Source of the DNA: Lachnospiraceae bacterium
GTDB lineage: Bacteria; Bacillota; Clostridia; Lachnospirales; Lachnospiraceae
DNA length: 51,905 nucleotides
Direction of reading: 5' to 3'
Assembly (NCBI GenBank): GCA_016287675.1
Contig: JAEFAR010000015.1
Coordinates: forward strand, 1-51,905
Positions 16,321-24,915 of the stretch are shown piece by piece. The position numbers and the translations under genes are program-made. Every line of letters begins with the position of its first letter. The first letter of the stretch is position 1. The notes below the pieces were generated by a model, which saw nothing but the letters and a program-made list of their open reading frames with translations, was not told the DNA's origin and made no database searches.

Positions 16321-17619
16321 TCATGATACTTTCATTTTGAATTTTCTTAAAGCCTTCTCGTCCTCGCTGTCCATCTTTTTAATGATACCGCCCAGCTGAG
16401 TCAGCTTTTCTTCGAAACCTTCGTAACCGCGTTCCACATATTCGATGTTTTCAACGACCGTAACGCCTTCAGCGGTAAGTCCCGCGATCACCAGGGCAGC
16501 TCCCGCACGAAGGTCGGAGGCAAAGACCGTAGCTCCGGTCAGGGACTCTACGCCGTCCACAACCGCTGTATTACCGTCAACCTTAATGGACGCTCCCATT
16601 CTCACAAGTTCATCCACATATTTAAAACGGGCCTCGAATATGCTTTCGGTGATAACGCTCGTTCCCATGGACAAAGCCAGAAGCATTGTCATCTGAGGCT
16701 GGAGATCCGTAGGAAATCCGGGATAAGGCATAGTCTTTATGTGAGTGTTTCCTGTTCTCTCACGGCAGAATACATGAACCGCATCGTCCTTTTCTTCGAC
16801 GCCTACGCCCATTTCAACCAGTTTGGCCGAAATAGCTTCCAGATGCTTGGGGATCACATTGTCGATAACCACGTCGCCATGTGTAGCTGCAGCGGCTATC
16901 ATAAAGGTTCCCGCTTCTATCTGATCCGGGATAACAGAGTAGGTGCTTCCGTGAAGCTTATCCACACCATGTATCCTGATAACATCGGTTCCTGCGCCTT
17001 TGATGTTTGCTCCCATACTGTTAAGGAAGTTGGCCACATCAACCACGTGAGGTTCCTTTGCAACGTTTTCTATAATGGTCTGTCCCTTTGCAAGAACAGC
17101 CGCCAGCATGATATTTATGGTGGCTCCGACACTTACAACGTCAAGGAAAATGTGATTTCCCCTGAGTTCCACGGCTTCAGCCATTACCATACCATGCTTT
17201 ATCTCTACCTTTGCTCCCAGTTTTTCAAAGCCTTTGATGTGCTGGTCTATGGGGCGGTTTCCGATATTGCATCCGCCGGGAAGAACTACCTGGGCCTTTT
17301 TAAAACGTCCCAAAAGTGCTCCGATCAGATAGTAAGAGCCTCTGATCTTTCTTAAATATTCGTTGTCAAGCGAAAGGGGTGAGATGCCCTTGGCATTGAT
17401 CCTTACAGTGTGGCTGTCTTTTCTGTCGACTTTTGCTCCGATCTCTTCCAGAGCAAGCAAAAGATAGTCGATATCCTTAATGTTAGGGACATTATTCACC
17501 GTAACCGTTTCTTCCGTCAGCGTAGTGGCTGCCAGAATACCCAATGCGGAATTTTTGGCTCCTCCGATTGTAACCTCGCCAAATAACGGCGAGCCTCCCT
17601 TAATCACATACTGGTCCAT
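16321..17619 (-). CDS. murA: UDP-N-acetylglucosamine 1-carboxyvinyltransferase
   Basis: A 432-residue MurA, which transfers enolpyruvate from PEP to UDP-GlcNAc in the first step of peptidoglycan synthesis. The N-terminal GEVTIGGAKNSALGILAA is typical. The catalytic cysteine is Cys117 in LPGGCNIGNRPIDQH, which implies normal sensitivity to fosfomycin. Clostridia often carry two paralogues (MurA and MurZ), and I cannot tell which this is. A GGGAG ribosome site lies about 11 bases before the ATG. A 7-bp TTTCCGC/GCGGAAA hairpin sits in the upstream leader at about 17648-17673. Confidence 0.96.
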   Translation of the reverse strand: MDQYVIKGGSPLFGEVTIGGAKNSALGILAATTLTEETVTVNNVPNIKDIDYLLLALEEIGAKVDRKDSHTVRINAKGISPLSLDNEYLRKIRGSYYLIGALLGRFKKAQVVLPGGCNIGNRPIDQHIKGFEKLGAKVEIKHGMVMAEAVELRGNHIFLDVVSVGATINIMLAAVLAKGQTIIENVAKEPHVVDVANFLNSMGANIKGAGTDVIRIHGVDKLHGSTYSVIPDQIEAGTFMIAAAATHGDVVIDNVIPKHLEAISAKLVEMGVGVEEKDDAVHVFCRERTGNTHIKTMPYPGFPTDLQPQMTMLLALSMGTSVITESIFEARFKYVDELVRMGASIKVDGNTAVVDGVESLTGATVFASDLRAGAALVIAGLTAEGVTVVENIEYVERGYEGFEEKLTQLGGIIKKMDSEDEKALRKFKMKVS

Positions 17620-17744
17620 TAAAAAAAGCTCCCAAGCAATAATTTTTCCGCTTTCAATCCTACGCGGAAAGCTTTATCGTGCATACGATAATCCACCCTT
17701 TATGATAATTCATGTACGTACTTTTGTAAAGCAATTTTTTCTTC

Positions 17745-17773
17745 TTTTCAACCTAAATAAAGTGTGTTACAAT
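17745..17773 (+). promoter_or_regulatory. Promoter for the small Ig-like protein gene
   Basis: TTTTCA (17745-17750), a 17-base spacer and TACAAT (17768-17773), about 90 bases before the start codon. The leader between has no structure I recognise. Confidence 0.5.
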
Positions 17774-17865
17774 ACCGATATATCTATATGTAGTAATAGA
17801 CATATCGATCGGATCCTCAAGTTTTAACAGACTTTACAGATCTGCATTCCAGCGGAGGCAAATGA

Positions 17866-18201
17866 ATGGACTTTATCAACATTGAATCCACCCCTAACGA
17901 GGTTGAAGGAAAAGTAAAACAAAAACTGAAATTTAAAACCGGCAAGTTCGTTTGGCGCATTAAATTTTCCGCGCCTCTTGACCCTGCCTCTGTAAACAAT
18001 AATAATCTTAATGTGACTGACATGAGCGGCAACAAACTTCAGACTTCCATCCACTATAACAGCGACACCCAGGAGATAGAGATCGAGCCGTTGCAGGCCT
18101 ATGCCAAGGATTCCTCCTACAACCTTAACGTTTCAAAAAACGTAAGGTCTGTAGGCGGTCAAACCCTGAAAACCGATGTTTCACTTACTTTCAAGGTTTG
18201 A
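17866..18201 (+). CDS. Small Ig-like (SbsA/Big_5-type) domain protein
   Basis: A 111-residue protein made almost entirely of one Ig-like beta-sandwich of the type that follows the pattern KFVWRIKFSAPLDPASVN...NVTDMSG...YNLNVSKNVRSVGGQTL. In larger proteins this domain is extracellular, but here there is no signal peptide, anchor or second domain. A GGAGG ribosome site 8 bases upstream supports the start. The 3-prime end overlaps the convergent TPR/ATPase gene by 11 bases. Possible roles are a cytosolic structural partner or a leaderless exported protein; neither is shown by the sequence. Confidence 0.8.
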   Translation: MDFINIESTPNEVEGKVKQKLKFKTGKFVWRIKFSAPLDPASVNNNNLNVTDMSGNKLQTSIHYNSDTQEIEIEPLQAYAKDSSYNLNVSKNVRSVGGQTLKTDVSLTFKV

Positions 18202-20230
18202 AATCTTTATCCAGTATTACAAGATTATAATTCTCAATGGCTGCTTCGGCAGCCATTTTTAATATTTCGGGTGAAAACCGTTTGTCCGCATTTTCCACCG
18301 CACGCTCTGCCAATTCCAATACAACGGGAAGTCTTGGCACGGAACCCGTGGTCTTCTTTAAGATGGTCTTTCTCAGGTTGTCCGCTGCCGAAGCTTCAAG
18401 TGCATAGCTTTCGTCGGAAAAGATATCGTAAGCAAAGCCCATGAGTTCATCCGGACCGTACTTGGGTATATGCACCCTGTTATTGAATTTTCCGTTAAAT
18501 TCCTCGTTAGCCCTGAAAAGGCTGCTGATCTCTTTTATGCTGTCTTCCAGGATCAGACAACCACCGTTGTTCTTCTGTCCGAAAAGTTCCACCAGCATTT
18601 CCAGTGTCTCCTTGTTAAGGACTCCCGCCTCTTCCACAAGGATATTACAATCGGAAAGAGCCTCCGCTCTTCCCCTTAAGTCCACATCATTCAATTTCTC
18701 GCCCTTTATCTTGGCAGTTTTTTCATACTTTAATACACCGATCTCATTTAAGACATGGATGGTCTTAAGCGCCAAGGTGCTCTTGCCCGACTGTTCTTCT
18801 CCCGTAAATACAAAGCACAGCGCATCTCTTTCGTTTACCGCCAGATCCAGGGATTTGATCAATGACCGTCTGAGATCGTCGATCCTGAAGAAGTTTCTGT
18901 ATATGCTTTCAAGATCCACCTTGTTCTCCACAAGGAGGTTTCTGAGTCTTCCTTCTTTGATCTCCGAAGCGGAGTAATTCATCTTCGGAGAATATAAAAC
19001 GTATTGAGGCATGGTCCTTTCGAACCTTTTGCTGTTAAGCTCCCTTAAAAAGCTTTCTTCCAGGCTGGTTTTGGAACGGATCTCTTTGCTTATATCCGCT
19101 TCGTCGTCCACTTCCTTTTCTGTATCTTCATCCTCGAAATCCGATTCCGAGGATATAAGGCCGAAGGACTCCGGTCCGTATTTGGGGCCTTCCTCCTCTG
19201 AGTGTTCCGCCATGATCTCTTCTATCTCGGGATCCGAATGCTCCGCTGTGATCTCCTCTATCTCAGGGTCCGAATGCTCCGCTGTGATCTCCTCTATCTC
19301 GGGATCCGAATGCTCTGCTGTGATCTCCTCTATCTCAGGGTCCGAATGCTCCGCTGTGATCTCCTCTATCTCGGGATCCGAATGCTCCGCTGTGATCTCT
19401 TCTATCTCAGGCTCGGTATTCTCCTCCTCGATTATATCGCAAACTCCCTTAGCAATATCCTCAAGTCCGTAGCTTGCTCCCGCTGCCATGATGTCCGCTG
19501 CCGCATCATCAGGAGAAGGTTCGGTGAAGATCACCGTTCCCACCTCTGTAGTTTCCGGATCGTTGGGATTATCTTCATTCGGATGAGCTATTTCTTCAGC
19601 TTCCAGAACCTCTTCACCCATACGTCTTGTTCTGGGAGAAACGGACTTCTTTATCTCGTCCGCGCTCACCTCTCCGTTGTAATAAGCCAAAAGCAGAGCG
19701 GCCTTGGAAGCCACGGGACTCATTTCAAAGGTTTTTACTATCTTCTCGCATTCTTCCCTGCAGGCAGTGGCCATACCGGCTTTGTGATATTGCTTGGCAA
19801 GTTCATAGGCCCATTTTTCGGTATATTCCACCTCATTTATGGCCTTAAGCGCTTCGATCACTTCACTTCTGTCAGCGTCTTTCCTTTTCAGTATCCTGTA
19901 TCTGTATACCTCATAGCTGAAATCATCCCTCATGGGCAGGGCGGCATATTCTCTCAAGTATTCTTCGGCGTCTCTTATATGTCCTGTTTCCAGGCACACA
20001 TCCATAACGTCATGATACATGAGTTTTGAAGGACGGATCCTGTAGGCTTTTTTGAAAAACTTTTCCGCCTTCGGAAAATCCCCCTTCTTACCGTAGGCCT
20101 TGGCCAGAGCGATAAAGTCCGAAGCGGTCCTTGCACGCTTTTCGTTAATGTCGGGAAGCAGCTTGAGCGCCTCATCGATCTGGTCATCTGCCAGAAGTTC
20201 TTTTAATCTGTCCAAATTCCGGTCATCCAT
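18191..20230 (-). CDS. TPR protein with acidic repeats and C-terminal AAA-type ATPase domain
   Basis: A 679-residue protein in three parts. Residues 1-200 contain TPR-like helical pairs (AKAYGKKGDFPKAEKFFKKA and similar). Residues about 270-345 are six copies of a 12-residue acidic unit PEIEEITAEHSD. The last 250 residues form a P-loop ATPase: Walker A in GEEQSGKSTLA (about residues 477-487), a Walker B-like CNILVEEAG, and a lid with RVHIPKYGPDELMGFAYDIF that resembles the CbxX/EccA branch of AAA proteins. The usual GxxGxGKT is altered. It starts 9 bases after the cNMP-fold gene, so the two probably work together. TPR plus ATPase suggests assembly or remodelling of a partner complex; the real function is unknown. 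Confidence 0.8.
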   Translation of the reverse strand: MDDRNLDRLKELLADDQIDEALKLLPDINEKRARTASDFIALAKAYGKKGDFPKAEKFFKKAYRIRPSKLMYHDVMDVCLETGHIRDAEEYLREYAALPMRDDFSYEVYRYRILKRKDADRSEVIEALKAINEVEYTEKWAYELAKQYHKAGMATACREECEKIVKTFEMSPVASKAALLLAYYNGEVSADEIKKSVSPRTRRMGEEVLEAEEIAHPNEDNPNDPETTEVGTVIFTEPSPDDAAADIMAAGASYGLEDIAKGVCDIIEEENTEPEIEEITAEHSDPEIEEITAEHSDPEIEEITAEHSDPEIEEITAEHSDPEIEEITAEHSDPEIEEIMAEHSEEEGPKYGPESFGLISSESDFEDEDTEKEVDDEADISKEIRSKTSLEESFLRELNSKRFERTMPQYVLYSPKMNYSASEIKEGRLRNLLVENKVDLESIYRNFFRIDDLRRSLIKSLDLAVNERDALCFVFTGEEQSGKSTLALKTIHVLNEIGVLKYEKTAKIKGEKLNDVDLRGRAEALSDCNILVEEAGVLNKETLEMLVELFGQKNNGGCLILEDSIKEISSLFRANEEFNGKFNNRVHIPKYGPDELMGFAYDIFSDESYALEASAADNLRKTILKKTTGSVPRLPVVLELAERAVENADKRFSPEILKMAAEAAIENYNLVILDKDFKP
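19200..19415 (-). repeat. Six 36-bp tandem repeats with alternating variants (72-bp higher-order period)
   Basis: Six in-frame copies of a 36-base unit encode the acidic linker of the ATPase gene. Units alternate between CTCGGGATCC and CTCAGGGTCC endings, so copies 1, 3 and 5 match each other and copies 2 and 4 match each other. This points to duplication of a 72-base pair of units. Copy number changes would keep the reading frame. Confidence 0.9.
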
Positions 20231-20239
20231 TGTACTGTT

Positions 20240-22570
20240 CTACATCTCCTTGTAAAATTTCAACGTATTTTGCATAATTTCCGGTATTTCCGATTTGGTC
20301 TTTTCAAGAGACCTGTATCTGAGATCCAATTCCTTTGCCTTTTTCATTGTCTCTCTGTTAAATCTTGCGAGAGCATCGGAAAAAGCAGGCTGGCTTTCCA
20401 GATTTTTACGTATCTCTTTATTGAAAGGACAATAGAGAGCAAGGATCTCTCTGGATGTCTTGTTTAATTTCATTCCTCCCTGAGATTCAAACTTGATCCA
20501 CTGTTCATAGTCCTGTGCAAAAACCTCCCTTACATTGTTCTTGCCCTTAACAAGCTGGGTCTTTATCTTTTCCTTCTTGTCATCGGTAAGGTCCCTGTTC
20601 TTTCTGTAGTATTGAATATAATCGGAATACTCCGACGTAAGTGACTTGAACTGTATATTGTTCCATGCCGAGCCCTGCATAGTCCTGCACAACTCCCAGC
20701 GGAATCTGGCCAGGTTTCTGATATAAAGATCGTCAAGATTTCCTTCCACAAGGACAGGGAAAAGGAAACGTCCGGAGCTGTCACGACGCTTACAGCTGAT
20801 CTCCTGCCACATGGTGGCATTTCCGCCGAAGCAGGGGAAGAGGATGATGTCCGGCCCCACTTCCAGCATTATGGTCTCTTTTTCGATGTTCAGCTTTTTA
20901 TCCGCAAACAAAAGTTCACGGTGGAAGGCGGAGTAATCAAGTTCCCTGTATCTCTGCACTGTCTGTCCCATTCTGTCCTTTGTAAGGGCAGCCTTTACAA
21001 GACTTCCGGAGATCTGCTCGCTGCAAAGCACAGGTACAAAGGTGCTTAATGATCCGTTTACTATACGTTCCGTATATTTAAACATGTTGAAGATCTCGAA
21101 ATCCAGCTTCTTATCCCTGTCATCCTGAAGGGTCTTCATCTGTTTTTCATCGATCTCCCTGTTCTTTAATCTCTCTCTTAAAAATTCATTGTATTCCAGA
21201 TCGAATTCGTTCTTGGAGGGCTCTCTCTTTCCGTCATATATGGCTCTCAACCATTCGGGTATAGTAAACATATGACAGAAATAATTCTGCTTTGTCTGTA
21301 TCTTAAGTTTGCAAAGCTCGATGGCCTGTTCCTTTGTAATAAGTCTTTCATCCGTATATCCGAAATTCAGGAAAAGCTCTACGGGCTTGGGCAGTCTGGG
21401 AGAATTCAGGCTTGCAATGAACACTTCCCTGTATATCTTGTAAAAACTGTCCGCCAGTTTGTGTCTCAGCTTTCTTTCCTTGTCTTCACTGCTGAGCCTG
21501 TCTTTAAGATCCGCAAAAGCATTGACTTCGTTTTCAAAGTCTACGGCGTCTCCTTCGGATATGTTTCCGAACGCAAGAATGGTCCTTAAGGAGTTCTTTA
21601 AGGTCCTGTAAAGGTCTTCATCGGCTACGGCCACATCAGCACCTGCGTCGGCTTCCACTTCCTCTCCGCCGTTTAAGGACTCCATCACCTGTCTCAGCCT
21701 GTCCTTGTTTACGGGACGTGCGCCGCCCATGCACTCCACTACCGTGCGCTCAGCCTTTTGATAAAAGTCTCTCAGTTCTTCGCAAAGACTCAAAAGGCTC
21801 TTGTCAGACCTTCCGCTTCTTTCAAGTTCCTTATACAGATGAACGGAACGGCTCAAAAGGTTGTTGTCGCCGTCATTATATATAACGGAATAAAAATCAT
21901 TGATATAAGCGCCCGCATTTAAAGTATTATCCAGCATCTTAAGCAGGGCTGAAGATGTTTCCTTTACGGTCCTCATGACCATTTCCAGAGAATCGCCGTA
22001 ATAGGCTTTCACCACATTTCCCGGAACCATGGACATTTCCAGATAAAAATCCCTCTCTTCCTGAGGAATGGGATCAACATCCTTATAGGGTTTGAGATCA
22101 TCTATGCCTGTCAGCTCCTCTATGGGCATACCGCCATTCTTGCAGGCCTTAACATACTTATCATACCCTTCGCTGAGTTCGGGATAGAGCTTCCCCGCAA
22201 GATAAAGATAGCGCTCGTTGATCTTCATGATCTCGCCGTAGATCTTGGTAAGGGAGGTGACTACCAGACCCTTGTAGTCCTTATTGCTGCCGGAGAGCAT
22301 ATTTTTAAGGCCTTCAAATTCAACCACCGGAAAGGCATATATAACGCAACTTGGTCCGGCTATATAATTCAAAAGATATCTTCTGCTGATGCTGTCGGGC
22401 ATACCCAGAAACGTGCCTGTGGGAAGATCCAGCTTTAAATATTCATTCTGTACCGTAACAGAACCCTTGATAACAGCGCATATGCATGTTATGGGATCTT
22501 TTTCCTCAAAGATAACCGTTCCCTTGGGTATGGCATTCGCTTCACCGATTTTTAAAGGATAACTGCTCAT
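20240..22570 (-). CDS. Large protein with N-terminal cyclic-nucleotide-binding-like domain
   Basis: A 776-residue soluble protein. Residues about 10-110 look like a cNMP-binding (Crp-type) beta-roll: PKGTVIFEEKDPITCICAVIKGSV...LPTGTFLGMPD. The conserved phosphate-binding Arg-x-Ala segment of true cAMP receptors is not evident, so it may bind another ligand or none. No DNA-binding helix-turn-helix follows. The remaining 650 residues are mostly helical and I do not recognise them. The start at 22570 is chosen because GGAGG lies 6 bases upstream, inside the end of tadA, which it overlaps by 29 bases. The TPR/ATPase gene follows after 9 bases. The pair sits in the ksgA-tadA operon. Confidence 0.75.
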   Translation of the reverse strand: MSSYPLKIGEANAIPKGTVIFEEKDPITCICAVIKGSVTVQNEYLKLDLPTGTFLGMPDSISRRYLLNYIAGPSCVIYAFPVVEFEGLKNMLSGSNKDYKGLVVTSLTKIYGEIMKINERYLYLAGKLYPELSEGYDKYVKACKNGGMPIEELTGIDDLKPYKDVDPIPQEERDFYLEMSMVPGNVVKAYYGDSLEMVMRTVKETSSALLKMLDNTLNAGAYINDFYSVIYNDGDNNLLSRSVHLYKELERSGRSDKSLLSLCEELRDFYQKAERTVVECMGGARPVNKDRLRQVMESLNGGEEVEADAGADVAVADEDLYRTLKNSLRTILAFGNISEGDAVDFENEVNAFADLKDRLSSEDKERKLRHKLADSFYKIYREVFIASLNSPRLPKPVELFLNFGYTDERLITKEQAIELCKLKIQTKQNYFCHMFTIPEWLRAIYDGKREPSKNEFDLEYNEFLRERLKNREIDEKQMKTLQDDRDKKLDFEIFNMFKYTERIVNGSLSTFVPVLCSEQISGSLVKAALTKDRMGQTVQRYRELDYSAFHRELLFADKKLNIEKETIMLEVGPDIILFPCFGGNATMWQEISCKRRDSSGRFLFPVLVEGNLDDLYIRNLARFRWELCRTMQGSAWNNIQFKSLTSEYSDYIQYYRKNRDLTDDKKEKIKTQLVKGKNNVREVFAQDYEQWIKFESQGGMKLNKTSREILALYCPFNKEIRKNLESQPAFSDALARFNRETMKKAKELDLRYRSLEKTKSEIPEIMQNTLKFYKEM

Positions 22571-23066
22571 CTGTACCTCCGCTTTCAGCTTTTTTAAGCT
22601 CCGCATTTTTTGCCCTTAGTTCCTTAAAAAACTCTGTGAGCATTTCGGAACATTCTTCTTCCAGCACACCTTCGGTGATCTCCACCCGGTGATTAAAGGA
22701 ATCATTTTGCAATATATTCAAAACCGAGCCCGCACATCCGGCCTTCGGATTTTTACAGCCTATTATACAGCGGCGCATCCTTGCCTGGACTATGGCTCCG
22801 GCACACATCTGACAGGGCTCCAGCGTAATGTAGATATCGCAGTCCTCCAGTCTCCAGTCTTTAATGACTTTCCCGGCTTTTGCGATGGCTTCGATCTCCG
22901 CATGGGCAAGGGTGGTCTTCTTTTTCTTTCGTTTGTTGTATCCCCGTCCGATGATCTTTCCTTCGTAAACGATGACGCATCCTATGGGGACTTCTCCTAT
23001 GCTTCTTCCGCGTTTTGCCAGATTTATGGCAGAGCGCATATATTTTTCATCCTGAGTCAATTTCAT
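22542..23066 (-). CDS. tadA: tRNA adenosine(34) deaminase
   Basis: A 174-residue zinc deaminase that converts A34 to inosine in tRNA-Arg(ACG). The zinc and catalytic residues are all present: His55 and Glu57 in LAHAEIEA, and Cys85 and Cys88 in LEPCQMCAGAI. The N-terminal MRSAINLAKRG and PIGCVIV segments are typical. The C-terminus is slightly longer than in Escherichia coli TadA-like short forms and overlaps the next gene. A ribosome site is weak (CGGATCGGAT). It follows the GNAT gene by 34 bases. Confidence 0.95.
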   Translation of the reverse strand: MKLTQDEKYMRSAINLAKRGRSIGEVPIGCVIVYEGKIIGRGYNKRKKKKTTLAHAEIEAIAKAGKVIKDWRLEDCDIYITLEPCQMCAGAIVQARMRRCIIGCKNPKAGCAGSVLNILQNDSFNHRVEITEGVLEEECSEMLTEFFKELRAKNAELKKAESGGTDEQLSFKNR

Positions 23067-23100
23067 ATCCGATCCGTTTGAATGCCTGATCCTTACAGCA

Positions 23101-23724
23101 TTACATTATATAGTAGCACACTTCGCTTTCCGCTTCAAATCCGATGCTGCGGTACAGTTTGCAGGCGATCTTATTGCTGCTTCCCACCTGAAGATAGAGT
23201 TTTGTATCCCTAAAGGCATGGATCAGGCTCTTCATATACTTCTTTCCGATGCCCTGACCTCTCAGGTCTTCTTTGACCTCCACTCCGTAGATGTACATCC
23301 CTCCGTTAAGGGGACGAAGCTTCGCGATAAAAACACCTTTTTCGGCAGATTCCACGATAATGGTCTCTCCCTCTTCTTCTTTACCGTTTCTCACCAGTAA
23401 TTCCGCACCCGTTTCATTTTTTCTGTCCTGATCCGGATTTAAAAAGAACATATATTCCGTGTCGGAAAGTCCGAAGCGCCGGCTTTTCTTCAAGCATTCC
23501 TCTATTTTTGAGCCTCCGTCGGCTATAAAGTAGACATCACATATGCCTTCCTTAACAAGTCTTTTACTGACTTTACGTCCAAAAAGCTCCAGTTTAAAAG
23601 GTTTGAGGCTTTCATCTTTATCTATCTTTACTTCCGCTTCGCCGTTACCCACCAGAAAGCAGTCAGCCTGCAAGCCCCATGATGTTATTTTTAATTCGTC
23701 CTCCGAAGTATAGGTCAGTTTCAT
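23101..23724 (-). CDS. GNAT-family N-acetyltransferase
   Basis: A 207-residue protein whose C-terminal half is a GNAT domain: GMYIYGVEVKEDLRGQGIGKKYMKSL contains the acetyl-CoA loop (RGQGIGKKY), and YLQVGSSNKIACKLYRSIGF is the final motif. The N-terminal half looks like a degenerate first GNAT lobe. The acceptor is unknown. The ATG at 23724 overlaps the ksgA stop as ATGA and has GGAGG upstream, which rules out the longer reading from 23796 that runs inside ksgA. Confidence 0.85.
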   Translation of the reverse strand: MKLTYTSEDELKITSWGLQADCFLVGNGEAEVKIDKDESLKPFKLELFGRKVSKRLVKEGICDVYFIADGGSKIEECLKKSRRFGLSDTEYMFFLNPDQDRKNETGAELLVRNGKEEEGETIIVESAEKGVFIAKLRPLNGGMYIYGVEVKEDLRGQGIGKKYMKSLIHAFRDTKLYLQVGSSNKIACKLYRSIGFEAESEVCYYIM

Positions 23725-24578
23725 AATGCCTCCGAAAGCTGAGCGAACTGCTCCAGCGTCAATTCTTCTCCGCGGACTGTCTCTTTGAATCCGCATTTTT
23801 TCAACGCATTCAGTATCTCTTCTTTGGTGTAGGTCTTTCCCAGATCGGCCGTAAGACCGTTTACCAGGGTTTTTCTCCTGTGATTAAAGGATGCTCTGAT
23901 AAGCGAGAACATCAGTTTTTCATCTCTCACCTTCACCGGCTTTTCGTCATGAAGCTTGAGCCTGATCACCGCGGAAGACACATTGGGTCTGGGCATAAAG
24001 CAGTTCTGAGGCACATAGGCAGCTATGTAGGGCTCTGCGTAGTATTGCACGGCCAGCGACAAAGCGCCGTAGTCCTTGGTGCCGGGGCCCGCTTCCATTC
24101 TTTCCGCAACCTCCGCCTGAACCATGACCGTGATGTTTTCAATAGGGATATGTTCTTCGAAAAGCTGCATGATTATGGGGGTGGTAATGTAATAGGGCAG
24201 GTTTGCCACCACCTTTATCCTGTTGCCGCCATTTTTCTCTTCTATAAGTTTCTTAAGATCCAGTTTTAATATATCTTCGTTAAGGACCGTCAGATTATCG
24301 TAGTCCTTAAGGGTATCTTCCGTGAGTATGGGGATCAGATTCTTATCGATCTCCACAGCCACCACTTCCCTCGCCCTTTCGCAGAGAAACTGGGTCATGG
24401 TACCTATGCCCGGTCCTATCTCCACCACAAAATCATCCTTTCCGATGTCCGCAGCCTTAAGTATTTTTTCCAGCACATGAACATCGATCAGAAAATTCTG
24501 TCCGAATCGTTTCTGAAATACAAATCTGTATTTATTTAAAATCTCTATGGTTTCTTTAGGATCTATCAAATAACCCAT
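23721..24578 (-). CDS. rsmA: 16S rRNA (adenine(1518)-N6/adenine(1519)-N6)-dimethyltransferase
   Basis: A 285-residue RsmA (KsgA), which dimethylates two adjacent adenines near the 3-prime end of 16S rRNA during small-subunit assembly. Motifs include KRFGQNFLID at the N-terminus, SAM-binding VVEIGPGIGTMTQFL, and catalytic NLPYYITTPI. The length is normal. It is the first gene of the run rsmA-GNAT-tadA-cNMP-like-TPR/ATPase, with a strong promoter 50 bases upstream and a weak ribosome site. Confidence 0.97.
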   Translation of the reverse strand: MGYLIDPKETIEILNKYRFVFQKRFGQNFLIDVHVLEKILKAADIGKDDFVVEIGPGIGTMTQFLCERAREVVAVEIDKNLIPILTEDTLKDYDNLTVLNEDILKLDLKKLIEEKNGGNRIKVVANLPYYITTPIIMQLFEEHIPIENITVMVQAEVAERMEAGPGTKDYGALSLAVQYYAEPYIAAYVPQNCFMPRPNVSSAVIRLKLHDEKPVKVRDEKLMFSLIRASFNHRRKTLVNGLTADLGKTYTKEEILNALKKCGFKETVRGEELTLEQFAQLSEAL

Positions 24579-24627
24579 GGTTTTCTCGCTTTATTTTTGA
24601 ATTTTGAGCATAGTACACGCTTTTTAC

Positions 24628-24656
24628 ATTATACCAATATTCTTCGGTTATTTCAA
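24628..24656 (-). promoter_or_regulatory. Strong promoter for the rsmA operon
   Basis: On the minus strand TTGAAA, a 17-base spacer and TATAAT, with TGG directly before the -10 (extended -10). It ends about 50 bases before the rsmA start. Confidence 0.75.
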
Positions 24657-24709
24657 GTTATGGCGCAGAGCCAGATCGCAAAGCCGTGATCGTCCCGAGG
24701 GAAATTTTT

Positions 24710-24795
24710 TTATTTCTTCCAGTAAAATCCGATCAGGAAGATTGCAACCCAAATGAAAATATCTGCCAATCAGTTTCTTCTATATACTCATACAT
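24710..24795 (-). pseudogene. Small membrane peptide ORF with probable one-base frameshift
   Basis: In the 337-base gap between rsmA and iscU an ATG at 24795 follows a near-perfect ACAGGAGGT ribosome site. Frame 1 gives MYEYIEETDWQIFSFGLQSS and stops at 24733. Switching to the -1 frame after the GAT codon gives MYEYIEETD then LADIFIWVAIFLIGFYWKK, stopping at 24710: a 28-residue peptide with one hydrophobic span and a basic tail, a typical small membrane protein. One extra T (GATTTGG) would restore it. It may be a real mutation, an assembly error or programmed frameshifting. Confidence 0.45.
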
Positions 24796-24849
24796 AAAAA
24801 ACCTCCTGTATTTCAATCTGGGGATTCATATGAAGCCATAATAACAAAA

Positions 24850-24873
24850 CAGGACGACATGTTCTGTCATCCT
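24850..24873 (-). terminator. Intrinsic terminator of the iscS-iscU operon
   Basis: On the minus strand the stem AGGATGACA/TGTCGTCCT, with one G-T pair and a GAACA loop, is followed by GTTTTGTTATT. It lies about 43 bases after the iscU stop. Confidence 0.65.
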
Positions 24874-24915
24874 GATCCGCTTTTAATATTTTTTTAGCGC
24901 TCGAGTAAAAAGTTT

